Origin: Winogradskya consettensis
GTDB lineage: Bacteria > Actinomycetota > Actinomycetes > Mycobacteriales > Micromonosporaceae
DNA length: 64,000 nucleotides
NCBI RefSeq assembly: GCF_018332715.1
Contig: NZ_BOQP01000006.1
Location: 62,001 to 126,000 of the forward strand
Direction of reading: 5' to 3'
Part shown: one piece after another, positions 1-7,885 of the stretch
How positions within the stretch are numbered: the first letter of the stretch is position 1
How the letters are laid out: each line of letters starts with the position of its first letter
The notes under the pieces: generated by a model
Database searches by the model: none
What the model was told of the DNA's origin: nothing
Seen by the model: the letters and a program-made list of their open reading frames with translations, nothing else
Translations under genes and position numbers: made by a program

Positions 1-348
1 GGCCTGGAGCTCGGCGAGCGCGAACGGCTTGACCAGGTAGTCGTCGGCTCCCTCGTCGAGACCGCGGACCCGGTCGTCCACCCGGCCCCGGGCGGTGAGC
101 ATCAACACGCGCACATCGTTGTCACCCGGCGTCACGAGCGACCCGTCACGCAGAGCACGGCACAGCGCGAAGCCGTCACCGTCCGGCAGGTTGATGTCGA
201 GCAGCATCAGGTCGTACTCGTTGACCGCCAGCAGGTCACCGGCCCGCGCGCAGGTACCCGCGACGTCCACGGCGTACCCCGCTCGGGAAAGCCCGACCCG
301 CAGCCCCTCGGCCAGGTCTTCCTCGTCCTCCACCACCAGCAACCGCAT
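1..348 (-). CDS. OmpR-type response regulator, N-terminal receiver part (runs off left edge)
   Basis: Reading from an ATG at 348 towards position 1 gives 116 codons with no stop, so the C-terminal DNA-binding domain lies outside the window. The receiver domain shows the acidic pair E7-D8, the phospho-acceptor D51 in the context LLDINLPDGDG, T85 followed by Ala, and K107 in YLVKPF. A short insertion (about residues 69-78) lies before the switch Thr. By family it takes phosphate from a partner histidine kinase, which is not visible here. It is divergent from the M16 peptidase pair across 79 bases. The OmpR assignment rests on the receiver sequence style only, since the output domain is missing. 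Confidence 0.85.
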   Translation of the reverse strand, partial: MRLLVVEDEEDLAEGLRVGLSRAGYAVDVAGTCARAGDLLAVNEYDLMLLDINLPDGDGFALCRALRDGSLVTPGDNDVRVLMLTARGRVDDRVRGLDEGADDYLVKPFALAELQA

Positions 349-427
349 CCTTCGACTATGCAACCCGCACCGAAAACCTGCCGAAGGTCCGGTAGACGGG
401 ATACTGGAGACCGACAAGGGAGGTTGC

Positions 428-1741
428 GTGTCTGCTCAGCCCGCGCCGGTCGCCGAGACCGGTTATCCGTGGCCAATCGAAACCGCACGCCTGGACAACG
501 GGCTGCGGGTCGTCGTCAGTGAGGACCGCACCGCTCCGGTGGTGGCGGTCAACCTTTGGTACGACGTCGGATCAAGGCACGAACCGGCCGGTCAGACCGG
601 ATTCGCGCATCTCTTCGAGCACCTGATGTTCGAGGGCTCGCAGAACGTCGCCAAGACCGAGCACATGCGGTACGTGCAGGGCGCCGGCGGTTCCCTCAAC
701 GCGACCACCAACCCCGACCGGACCAACTATTTCGAGACGCTGCCGGCCGAGCACCTCGAGCTCGCGCTCTGGCTCGAGGCGGACCGGATGGGTGGCCTGG
801 TGCCCGCGCTCACCCAGGAGACGCTGGACAACCAGCGCGAGGTGGTGAAGAACGAGCGGCGGCAGCGGTACGACAACGTGCCGTACGGCGATGCCTGGCT
901 GCGGATGCTGGAGCTGCTGTATCCGGCGGGGCATCCGTACCACCACGCGACGATCGGGTCGATGGAGGACCTGAACGCGGCGGGGCTCGAGACGTTCCAG
1001 GCGTTCCACGCGAAGTACTACGCGCCCAACAACGCGGTGCTGACCGTGGCCGGCGACGTGACCCCGGGCGAGGTCTTCGCGCTCGCGGAGAAGTACTTCG
1101 GGGCGATCGAGACGGTCGCCAACATCCCGGCCGCGCCCTCGGGACACCTCCCCGGCCCGGCGACCAGCCCGGTCAGCGAGACCGTCACCGGCACCGTGCC
1201 CGCGCCGCGCGTCTACCTCGCGCACCGCACACACCCGTTCGGAACAGCCGGGTACGACGCGATCACCGTGCTCGCCACGGTGCTGGGCAGTGGCCGTGGC
1301 TCGCGGCTCTACCAGCGGCTCGCCGACGGTGCCCGGATCGCGCAGCCGGACTACATCGGCTCGTACGGCGTCGACCTGGCGCACGCACCCGCGCCGCTGA
1401 TCATCACCGCCACGGCCAAGGACGGCGTCGACATCGCCACCCTGACCGAGGGCGTCGCCGAAGTGGTCGCCTCGATGGCCACCGAACCCGTCACCGAGGC
1501 CGAGCTGGAACGGGCCAAGGCGCTGCTGACCACCGCGTGGTGGCGGCAGATGTCCACGGTCGCCGGCCGCGCCGACACCCTGAGCCGCTACACGACCCAG
1601 TTCGGCGACCCGGCAAGCGCCGCCTACCGCCTGCCGCAGTGGCAGTCCGTCACCTCCGAGGACATCGCCGACGCCGCCCGCACCCTGAACCCGGAATCCC
1701 GGGTAACACTCACTTACCTCCCGGAAGGACCCGAAGCATGA
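428..1741 (+). CDS. M16 family zinc metallopeptidase, catalytic subunit
   Basis: Encodes 437 residues from a GTG at 428, preceded at good distance by AAGGGAGGT. The inverted zinc motif HxxEH is seen as HLFEH (H61, E64, H65), and a further Glu-rich helix follows about 75 residues later (REVVKNERR), where the third zinc ligand of the family lies. The protein therefore looks like the active half of an insulinase/PqqL-like peptidase that degrades peptides. Its stop overlaps the start of the next gene (ATGA at 1738-1741), so the two are translationally coupled and probably form a heterodimer. An in-frame extension upstream to position 95 lies over the divergent regulator and is rejected as the start. 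Confidence 0.93.
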   Translation: MSAQPAPVAETGYPWPIETARLDNGLRVVVSEDRTAPVVAVNLWYDVGSRHEPAGQTGFAHLFEHLMFEGSQNVAKTEHMRYVQGAGGSLNATTNPDRTNYFETLPAEHLELALWLEADRMGGLVPALTQETLDNQREVVKNERRQRYDNVPYGDAWLRMLELLYPAGHPYHHATIGSMEDLNAAGLETFQAFHAKYYAPNNAVLTVAGDVTPGEVFALAEKYFGAIETVANIPAAPSGHLPGPATSPVSETVTGTVPAPRVYLAHRTHPFGTAGYDAITVLATVLGSGRGSRLYQRLADGARIAQPDYIGSYGVDLAHAPAPLIITATAKDGVDIATLTEGVAEVVASMATEPVTEAELERAKALLTTAWWRQMSTVAGRADTLSRYTTQFGDPASAAYRLPQWQSVTSEDIADAARTLNPESRVTLTYLPEGPEA

Positions 1742-3084
1742 GCCTCGTCGCTACGCGGCCCGAACCCGGCGAAGCCCGGCCGTACGCGTTCCCGGAGATC
1801 CGCCGCGCGAGTGTGGCCGGCGGCGAGATCGTCGCCGCGCACCTGCCCGGGCACCTGCTCGCCTCCGCGTCGCTGCTGCTCGACGCGGGTGCTGCCCGGG
1901 AGACCGCCGGCCGGGAGGGCACGGCCGGTGTGCTCGCCAAGTGCCTGGAGGAGGGCACGACGACCCGGAACTCCGCGGCGTACGCCCTGGCGCTCGAAGG
2001 TCTGGGCGCCGAGCTGAGCACCTCGGTCGACTGGGACTCGTTCCGGGTCGGCCTGTCGGTGCCCGTCGGGGTCCTGTCCCGCGCGGTGGCACTGATGGCC
2101 GAGGCGGCCCGGACACCGCGGCTGGACCCTGCCGACGTCGAACGGGTCCGCGACGACGAGGCGACCGCGCTGCGGATGGACTGGGCGCAGCCCGGCCCGC
2201 GAGCGGATGCCGCCCTGCGCGCCGACCTGTTCGGTGCCGGGGAGCGTTACGGCCGCCCGCTGAGCGGCGACCCTGTGTCCACCGCGGCGGTGACCGTCGA
2301 GGACGTGACGACGTTCCACGAGTCCTGGCTCAAGCGCCCCGGGGTGCTGCTGGTCGCGGGTGACCTCGACCGGCTCGACCTCGAGGAGCTCGGCGCGGCC
2401 GCGTTCGCGGGCTCCGGCGGCGACCCGCTGCCGGTCGAGGGCCCGCTCGGCGTACCGGTCGCGGGCGCGCGCCGGTTGCTGCTCGTCGACCGGCCCGGCT
2501 CGGTGCAGTCGACGCTGCGGCTCGGGCACCGGGCACCGGAACGCGCCCACCCCGACTACGTGCCGATCACACTGGCGGCGACAGTGCTGGGCGGGGCGTT
2601 CACGTCCCGGCTCAATCACCTGATCCGCGAGGTCAAGGGCTACACGTACGGCATCCGCGCTGACTTCGCGATGACCCGCCGGTTCGGCCGGTTCGGCGTC
2701 AGCTCCTCGGTGCAGACCGCGGTGACGGCGCCGGCGCTGACCGACACCGTCGGCGAGATCGCCCGGACCCAGCTCGACGGGGTCACCGAGGAGGAGTTGT
2801 CGGTCGCGCGTACCTGGCGGGCCGGTTCGCTCTCGGTCGACATGCAGACGCCGGGCTCGATCGCCGGGGCGCTCGCCACCCTGGTCATCCACGGCCTGCC
2901 CGACGACTACTACCCGACGCTGCGCAAGCGGCTGCTGGAGACGACCGCCGAGGAGGTGTCGGCAGCCGCCGCACAGCACCTGCACCCGGACGCCCTGACG
3001 CTGGTCGTCGAGGGCGACGCCGCATTGATCCGCGACGAGCTCGCGGCCGCGAAGCTGGGCGAGATCATCACCTCCGAGGTGTAG
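1738..3084 (+). CDS. M16 family peptidase-like protein, non-catalytic partner
   Basis: Encodes 448 residues and starts inside the stop codon of the preceding M16 gene. The overall fold signature of M16 proteins is present (for example the region around YVPITLAATVLGGAFTSRLN and the HLIREVKGYTYG stretch), but the HxxEH zinc motif is absent where it would be expected, near residue 70. In the family such zinc-less subunits pair with a catalytic one to close the clamshell around the substrate. A strong hairpin with a T-run just after the stop ends the two-gene unit. Confidence 0.9.
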   Translation: MSLVATRPEPGEARPYAFPEIRRASVAGGEIVAAHLPGHLLASASLLLDAGAARETAGREGTAGVLAKCLEEGTTTRNSAAYALALEGLGAELSTSVDWDSFRVGLSVPVGVLSRAVALMAEAARTPRLDPADVERVRDDEATALRMDWAQPGPRADAALRADLFGAGERYGRPLSGDPVSTAAVTVEDVTTFHESWLKRPGVLLVAGDLDRLDLEELGAAAFAGSGGDPLPVEGPLGVPVAGARRLLLVDRPGSVQSTLRLGHRAPERAHPDYVPITLAATVLGGAFTSRLNHLIREVKGYTYGIRADFAMTRRFGRFGVSSSVQTAVTAPALTDTVGEIARTQLDGVTEEELSVARTWRAGSLSVDMQTPGSIAGALATLVIHGLPDDYYPTLRKRLLETTAEEVSAAAAQHLHPDALTLVVEGDAALIRDELAAAKLGEIITSEV

Positions 3085-3103
3085 GACCAGGTGGGTTAAG
3101 CTG

Positions 3104-3143
3104 CGGGGCCACCGTCGGGATCGGCGGTGGCCCCGGCAGTTTT
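3104..3143 (+). terminator. Rho-independent terminator of the M16 operon
   Basis: Perfect arms GGGGCCACCG (3105-3114) and CGGTGGCCCC (3125-3134), extended by one more pair, with a 10-base loop and a TTTT run at 3140-3143. It lies 20 bases after the M16 stop and just before the next gene. Confidence 0.85.
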
Positions 3144-3154
3144 GGGACGGCCTC

Positions 3155-4558
3155 ATGCCCACGAATCTCACCGCCTCCGCCGCCACGTTCGACCGCCGCG
3201 CACTCCCCGCTCCCCGGGCCGCAGCGGCACCCAGGCTGGCCCCGGAGGCCGCGACGCTCAACGCGTACGCCCCCCGCAACGTCACCGACGCCGCGCTGAC
3301 CGAGCCGGTCGGGCGGGCGTACCACTACCTCGACGTCGTGCAGGACGCCTACGTCAAGGGTGGCGAGCCGCGGCTGCTGCAGAGCTACAACAACGAATCC
3401 GAGCTGCTGACCACCGCGTTCGTCTACGACAACGCGCTGACGGTGCTCGCCTACCTCGCCAACCCCGCGGTCGCCAACGTGCGCCGGGCCCGGCTGGTCG
3501 GCGACGCGCTGCTGTGGGCACAGGATCATGACGAAACGTACGCGGACGGGCGGCTGCGCCAGGCGTACGCCGCCGGCCCGATGCGTTTCTACGGCGACGA
3601 CGGCGCGTACTTCCCCGGCCTCAAACGCGCGGACGGCAAGGCGGCACACCTGTGGCCGTTCGGGTTCAGCGGCTCCTCCACCGGCGACCAGGCCTGGGCC
3701 GGGCTGGCGCTGGCCCAGCTCTACGTCGACACCCGGATCGCCAAGTACCTCGACGGCGCGATCGCCCTGGGCCTGTGGATCGCGGAGCAGCGCTCGCCGT
3801 ACCGCTGCGGCGGCTACCACGGCGGCGTGCAACCCGACGGCGAGACGGTGCAGCGCTGGGCGTCGACGGAGCACAACATCGACGCGTACGCCCTCTTCGA
3901 TCTGCTCCTGAAGCTCACCAAGGACAAGACCTGGGCCGTACGCCGTGAGGTCGCCGCCACCTTCGTCCGCACCATGTGGAACCGCAGCGCCGGCCACTTC
4001 TGGTCCGGCACCCTCGGCGGCCTCGACGCCGAGGACCCGAACGAGGTCAACACCGGCAACGTCCCCGAGGACGTGCAGGCCTGGGAGCTCCTCGGCCTCG
4101 GCGACCCCCGCTTCGACACGGCCGTCGACTGGTCGATCGGCAACCTCTGGACCACCGACCGCGGCATCTCAGGCGTCACCTACAGCAGCCACGCCCGCGC
4201 AGAGTCCGACGCGGTCTGGCTCGAAGGAAATGCGCACGCCGCCCTGGCCCTGCGTCAGCGCGACAAGCCGGGAGATGCCGCCCGTGCCCGCAACCTGCTG
4301 CGCGAGACCGTCCGGGCCCAGGAATCCCTCGGCGCGGGGCAGACCGTCGGCCGCACCAGCGACCCCCGGGACGGCAAGCTCTCCCAGCCGGGCGAGGGCG
4401 GCTCCTGGACCGGCACCCCACTGCCCACCAACGGCGGAATCGTCGCGGCCACGAGCCCCCTCGACACCGGCTTCGCCTTCGGCTATTTCCCCCGCCAGCA
4501 CGTCGGCACAACAGCCTGGTTCCTGATGGCGGCCCAGGACTTCAACCCGTACCGGTGA
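3155..4558 (+). CDS. Six-hairpin glycosidase-like protein of unknown substrate
   Basis: Encodes 467 residues from ATG 3155. I see no signal peptide and no membrane segment. The sequence has repeated helix-pair character with Trp, Tyr and Gly-rich turns (GFSGSSTGDQAWAGLALAQL, WASTEHNIDAYALFDLL, ESDAVWLEGNAHAALAL), which is the look of an (alpha/alpha)6 barrel as found in glycoside hydrolases and sugar epimerases. Conserved-looking acidic residues (STEHNID, near residue 230, and the DxxW/E region near 350) could be catalytic, but the exact family and substrate cannot be named from sequence alone. It stands as a single gene between a terminator and the next promoter region. Confidence 0.72.
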   Translation: MPTNLTASAATFDRRALPAPRAAAAPRLAPEAATLNAYAPRNVTDAALTEPVGRAYHYLDVVQDAYVKGGEPRLLQSYNNESELLTTAFVYDNALTVLAYLANPAVANVRRARLVGDALLWAQDHDETYADGRLRQAYAAGPMRFYGDDGAYFPGLKRADGKAAHLWPFGFSGSSTGDQAWAGLALAQLYVDTRIAKYLDGAIALGLWIAEQRSPYRCGGYHGGVQPDGETVQRWASTEHNIDAYALFDLLLKLTKDKTWAVRREVAATFVRTMWNRSAGHFWSGTLGGLDAEDPNEVNTGNVPEDVQAWELLGLGDPRFDTAVDWSIGNLWTTDRGISGVTYSSHARAESDAVWLEGNAHAALALRQRDKPGDAARARNLLRETVRAQESLGAGQTVGRTSDPRDGKLSQPGEGGSWTGTPLPTNGGIVAATSPLDTGFAFGYFPRQHVGTTAWFLMAAQDFNPYR

Positions 4559-4616
4559 TGTGACCTGTGCCGTGATTACTCGGTGACGGTGGCCCTGGGC
4601 GGATACCGTCGCCGCC

Positions 4617-5618
4617 ATGACCATCACCAGTTCGGATCCTGTGGCCAGGCCGGCGCGGGTTCGGCGGACGCTCTGGCTCGTGGTGCTGTGGGTGCTGGTG
4701 CTGCCCGGGGCGGGTTGGGTGGCGGTCCGGCTGGGCGGGTGGGAGCGGGGGCCGCTGGTGCAGTTGTTCGCGTTCACGCCGTACATTGCGGCTTGGTCGG
4801 TGTTGCCGGCCGTGCTTGCGCTGGCGACCCGGCGGTGGCTTGTGGGGGCTGTCGCGGTCGTGACGGCGGCGTTGTTCGCACTGTCCGTGCTGCCGCGGGC
4901 GATCGCCGACGGTGACCGCGGGCCGCAGAGCGGCGTGAAGCTGCACGTCATGACACAGAACATGCTTTTCGGTACGGCGGATGCGGCGGAGATCGTGTCC
5001 TACGTCCGCGACAACGACGTGTCCGTGCTGGCGCTGCAGGAGTTCAGCCCCGGGGCGGTGGACTCGCTGGCCGCGGCCGGGCTCGGTGACCTGCTGCCCT
5101 ATTCGGTGCTAGGCGCGGAGTGGGGGGCGAGCGGGTCGGGGCTCTACTCGCGGTTCCCGATCACCGACCCGGGCGTCAAGCGCAACGTGGCCGGCGGCTT
5201 CAACCAGGCGCACGGCACAGTCCAGCCGCCCGGCGGCCGCGCGTTCATCGTCGAGTCCGCGCACCCGGCAGCGCCGTCCGCGCTCTCGGCGGAGGACAAC
5301 TGGCGTGCCGATCTGGCCGCCGAGCCTCGGCCCGACGCGAACGGCACGGCGCGGATCGTGCTCGGTGACTTCAACTCGACGCTGGACCACAAGCCGCTGC
5401 GGGACCTGATCGGGGACGGCTACCGCGATGCGGCCGCGGCGACCGGCGAGGGGCTGATCGGGACGTGGGGACCGTACGACGGTGATCCGATCCCGCCGGT
5501 GACCATCGACCACGTCCTGGTCGACAAGCGGCTCGGCGTGAGCGACGTCTCCGTGCACACCACCCGGCACAGCGACCACCGCGCGGTCATCGCCACCGTC
5601 GTCATTCCCGCGGCCTGA
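4617..5618 (+). CDS. Membrane-anchored endonuclease/exonuclease/phosphatase (EEP) family protein
   Basis: Encodes 333 residues. Residues about 15-105 hold three hydrophobic segments with short Arg-rich loops, followed by an EEP domain: QNMLFG (start strand), ALQEFS with the metal-binding Glu, GLYSRFPI, LGDFNSTLDHKPL with the D-x-N pair, and the closing TIDHVLVD and HSDHRAV. These are the metal-coordinating and catalytic positions of the DNase I/sphingomyelinase superfamily. The domain is probably outside the membrane. The substrate (phosphoester of a lipid, sugar or nucleic acid) is not known. It ends 17 bases beyond the start of the convergent TetR stop, so the two 3' ends overlap slightly. 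Confidence 0.85.
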   Translation: MTITSSDPVARPARVRRTLWLVVLWVLVLPGAGWVAVRLGGWERGPLVQLFAFTPYIAAWSVLPAVLALATRRWLVGAVAVVTAALFALSVLPRAIADGDRGPQSGVKLHVMTQNMLFGTADAAEIVSYVRDNDVSVLALQEFSPGAVDSLAAAGLGDLLPYSVLGAEWGASGSGLYSRFPITDPGVKRNVAGGFNQAHGTVQPPGGRAFIVESAHPAAPSALSAEDNWRADLAAEPRPDANGTARIVLGDFNSTLDHKPLRDLIGDGYRDAAAATGEGLIGTWGPYDGDPIPPVTIDHVLVDKRLGVSDVSVHTTRHSDHRAVIATVVIPAA

Positions 5619-6186
5619 CCTCCTTCAGCACCGCCTCGACACCGCGCGTGTAGGTCTGGACCGGAACCCGGTCCGGGTCGACCAGGTGCTGCACGGCGAC
5701 GCCGATGTCGAGGGCGACCAGCAGCGCGGCGGTCTGCTCCGGCGGCAGTGGCAGGTCGAAGGCCGAGAGGTCACGCACGTGGAAGTCCCGCACGGTCTGT
5801 AGCCATTGCCGCAGCGTGTCCTGGCTGTCCTGGTCGCGCAGGCCGTGCAGCAGCAGCTCCAGGAACGCCATCGCGAACCGGCGGACCTCCGGCGTGGGCG
5901 CGTTGGTCTCCCAGTCGTCGCCGAGCCGGCGGATCCACTCCTGCGTCGAGGCCGGCGGTCGCATCGGCACGTCCTCGGCGAGTTTGCGCGCCATGATCCC
6001 GGCGATCAGGTCCCTCTTGCCGCCGAAGTTCGCGTAGATCGCGCCCTTGGTGAGCCCGGCCGCCGCGGCGATCTCGTCGAGCGTCGTCTGGTGGATCCCC
6101 TTGTCGCCGAAGAGCGTCTCCGCGCTGTCCAGCAGCTTCTCGCGGGTGCGCGCCTGCTGCTCAGCCCGGGTCAGTCGCTCTGTCAC
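5602..6186 (-). CDS. TetR family transcriptional regulator
   Basis: Encodes 194 residues from a GTG at 6186. The N-terminal helix-turn-helix is typical: EKLLDSAETLFGDKGIHQTTLDEIAAAAGLTKGAIYANFGGKRDL (pieces within residues 14-60). The ligand domain is unassigned. The gene is divergent from an ABC exporter pair; the 75-base gap holds palindromes of the GGTATC/GATACC type, so it probably represses the exporter and itself, with an exported compound as inducer (inference from arrangement). Confidence 0.9.
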   Translation of the reverse strand: MTERLTRAEQQARTREKLLDSAETLFGDKGIHQTTLDEIAAAAGLTKGAIYANFGGKRDLIAGIMARKLAEDVPMRPPASTQEWIRRLGDDWETNAPTPEVRRFAMAFLELLLHGLRDQDSQDTLRQWLQTVRDFHVRDLSAFDLPLPPEQTAALLVALDIGVAVQHLVDPDRVPVQTYTRGVEAVLKEVRPRE

Positions 6187-6202
6187 GTGGCCAGCATACC
6201 CG

Positions 6203-6251
6203 TTGACATTCTGCCGGGTATCCAGATACTGATTGGTATCCTAATACCCGG
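6203..6251. promoter_or_regulatory. TetR operator and promoter of the ABC exporter
   Basis: GATAC (6225-6229) and GTATC (6236-6240) form an inverted repeat with a 6-base spacer. It is flanked by CCGGGTAT (6214-6221) and ATACCCGG (6244-6251), another perfect 8-base inverted repeat; GGTATCC also occurs as a direct repeat at 6217 and 6235. A plausible plus-strand promoter overlaps: TTGACA at 6203-6208, a 16-base spacer, and GATACT at 6225-6230. A repressor on the palindrome would cover the -10 box. Confidence 0.6.
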
Positions 6252-6261
6252 GAGTATGTGA

Positions 6262-7164
6262 ATGCTGACTATCGAGAATCTGACCAAGACCTACCGGCGG
6301 GGCGTGCGGGCCAACGACGGCATCAGCTTCGGCGTCGGCGAGGGACAGGTGATCGGGCTGCTCGGGCACAACGGCGCGGGCAAGACCACGCTGCTCAGCC
6401 AGGTTGTCGGCCTGGTCCGCCCGACCTCGGGGCGCATCACGCTGCTCGGTCGCGACCCGGTGGCCGAGGCCGCCTGGGCCCGGACCGTGTGCTCGTTCCA
6501 ACCCCAGGCCCAGGCACCCCTGACCGGCGTCACCGCGCGACAGGCCATCGAGATCGTCGGGCGGCTGCGCGGGGGCGGCCGCAAACAGGTGCGCGGGCGT
6601 ACGAAGGAACTGCTCGCCGCCCTGGACATCGAGGAGTGGGCGGACTCCCCCGCCGAGCGTCTCTCCGGTGGGGTCCGCCGGCTGACGGCGTTCTGCATGG
6701 CGGTGGTCGTGCCCGGTCGGCTCGTGATGCTCGACGAGCCGACCAACGACGTCGACCCGGTGCGCCGGCGCCTGCTGTGGGAGCAGGTCCGCGCGCTGGC
6801 CGCGACCGGCCACGCCGTTGTCCTGGTCACCCACAACATCGCCGAGGCCGAACGCACCATCGACCACGTCGTCGTCCTCGACCACGGCAGAGTGGTGGCC
6901 ACCGGCACCCCGGGCGCGCTGGCCGCCGGTCGCGAGATGCACCTGTCGCTGTCCACACCGGTCGATCCGGCGCTCCCCGCCTGGGCGCACACCCCGCACC
7001 GCGAAGGCGACCGGCTGACCGTCACCCTCGCTGCCGCCGACGCCGCAGCGGCCGTGACCTGGGCCGGGCAGCACTGCGACCGCTACTCGCTCAACCCCGC
7101 AAGCCTCGAAGACGTCTACGTCGGCCTCACCGAAGGGGATCACGATGCGGTCCTGGTTCCGTAG
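6262..7164 (+). CDS. ABC transporter ATP-binding protein (drug/antibiotic exporter type)
   Basis: Encodes 300 residues. Walker A is GHNGAGKTT (35-43), a signature-like LSGGVRRL follows, and Walker B is LVMLDEPTNDVDP, followed by the H-loop THN. The Q-loop region reads CSFQPQAQ. The tail after residue about 230 resembles the C-terminal domain of DrrA-like exporters. Its stop overlaps the start of the permease by 20 bases. Together they would form a two-component exporter energised by ATP; the substrate is unknown. Expression is likely controlled by the divergent TetR. Confidence 0.92.
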   Translation: MLTIENLTKTYRRGVRANDGISFGVGEGQVIGLLGHNGAGKTTLLSQVVGLVRPTSGRITLLGRDPVAEAAWARTVCSFQPQAQAPLTGVTARQAIEIVGRLRGGGRKQVRGRTKELLAALDIEEWADSPAERLSGGVRRLTAFCMAVVVPGRLVMLDEPTNDVDPVRRRLLWEQVRALAATGHAVVLVTHNIAEAERTIDHVVVLDHGRVVATGTPGALAAGREMHLSLSTPVDPALPAWAHTPHREGDRLTVTLAAADAAAAVTWAGQHCDRYSLNPASLEDVYVGLTEGDHDAVLVP

Positions 7165-7882
7165 CTACCTGCTGCTCGTACGCTGGACCGCGCTCAGAAT
7201 GCGCTTCCTGCTCCCGCTCTTCCTGATCATCCAGACGTTCCTCGCCGTGGGCATCGTCATCGGCTTCGCCTACCTGATGCCCGAGGTGGACCCGGCGACC
7301 GCGCTGTACCTCTCCACCGGAGCACCCACCCTCGGCCTGATCACCATCGGCATGGTCATGGCCCCGCAGCTCGTGGCGGAGGCCAAGTCCGAAGGAACCT
7401 TCGCCTACAACCGGACGCTACCGGTGCCCCGGACCGCGGTGCTCGCCGCCGACCTGACGACGTGGCTGGTCACCGGTCTGCCCGGTCTGGTCCTCGGGCT
7501 GGTGACCGCGGTGTTCCGCTTCGACCTGCACCTGCACGTCAGCTGGCTCGTGGCCCCCGCGATGCTGCTGGTCGCGCTCACCGCCACGACGGTTGGCTTC
7601 GCCCTGGCCTACGCGCTGCCCCCGGCCATCACCAACCTGGTCAGTCAGGCCCTCATCTTCATCTCGCTGATGTTCTCGCCGATCAACTTCCCGGCCGACC
7701 GCCTGCCGGGCTGGCTCCAGGCGATCCACCACTTCCTGCCCTTCGAGCACATGGCCAACGCCGTCCGCGACACCCTGACCTCCCCGGCCGGCGGCGCTCC
7801 AGGGCTGTCCTTCGTCGTGCTCGGCGTGTGGTGCGTCGCGGGCCTGGCCATCACCCTGCGAGTGATGACCAGGCGGGACTGA
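7145..7882 (+). CDS. ABC-2 type transporter permease
   Basis: Encodes 245 residues with about six hydrophobic segments (FLLPLFLIIQTFLAVGIVIG near 20-40, LGLITIGMVMAP near 60-75, a pair near 115-160, FISLMFSPINFP near 175-185 and a last helix near 220-240). The layout and the late FSPINFPADRLPGWLQ stretch are typical of DrrB/ABC-2 permeases. The start lies within the ATPase gene, with GAAGGGG in front, so the two are coupled. It forms the membrane channel of the exporter. Confidence 0.9.
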   Translation: MRSWFRSYLLLVRWTALRMRFLLPLFLIIQTFLAVGIVIGFAYLMPEVDPATALYLSTGAPTLGLITIGMVMAPQLVAEAKSEGTFAYNRTLPVPRTAVLAADLTTWLVTGLPGLVLGLVTAVFRFDLHLHVSWLVAPAMLLVALTATTVGFALAYALPPAITNLVSQALIFISLMFSPINFPADRLPGWLQAIHHFLPFEHMANAVRDTLTSPAGGAPGLSFVVLGVWCVAGLAITLRVMTRRD

Positions 7883-7885
7883 CGC

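Noticed and set aside
556..3084. 842-codon open frame on the plus strand covering both M16 genes
   Set aside because: The first half is an Arg/Pro-rich reading of the M16 gene in another frame. Only the part from 1738 is real.
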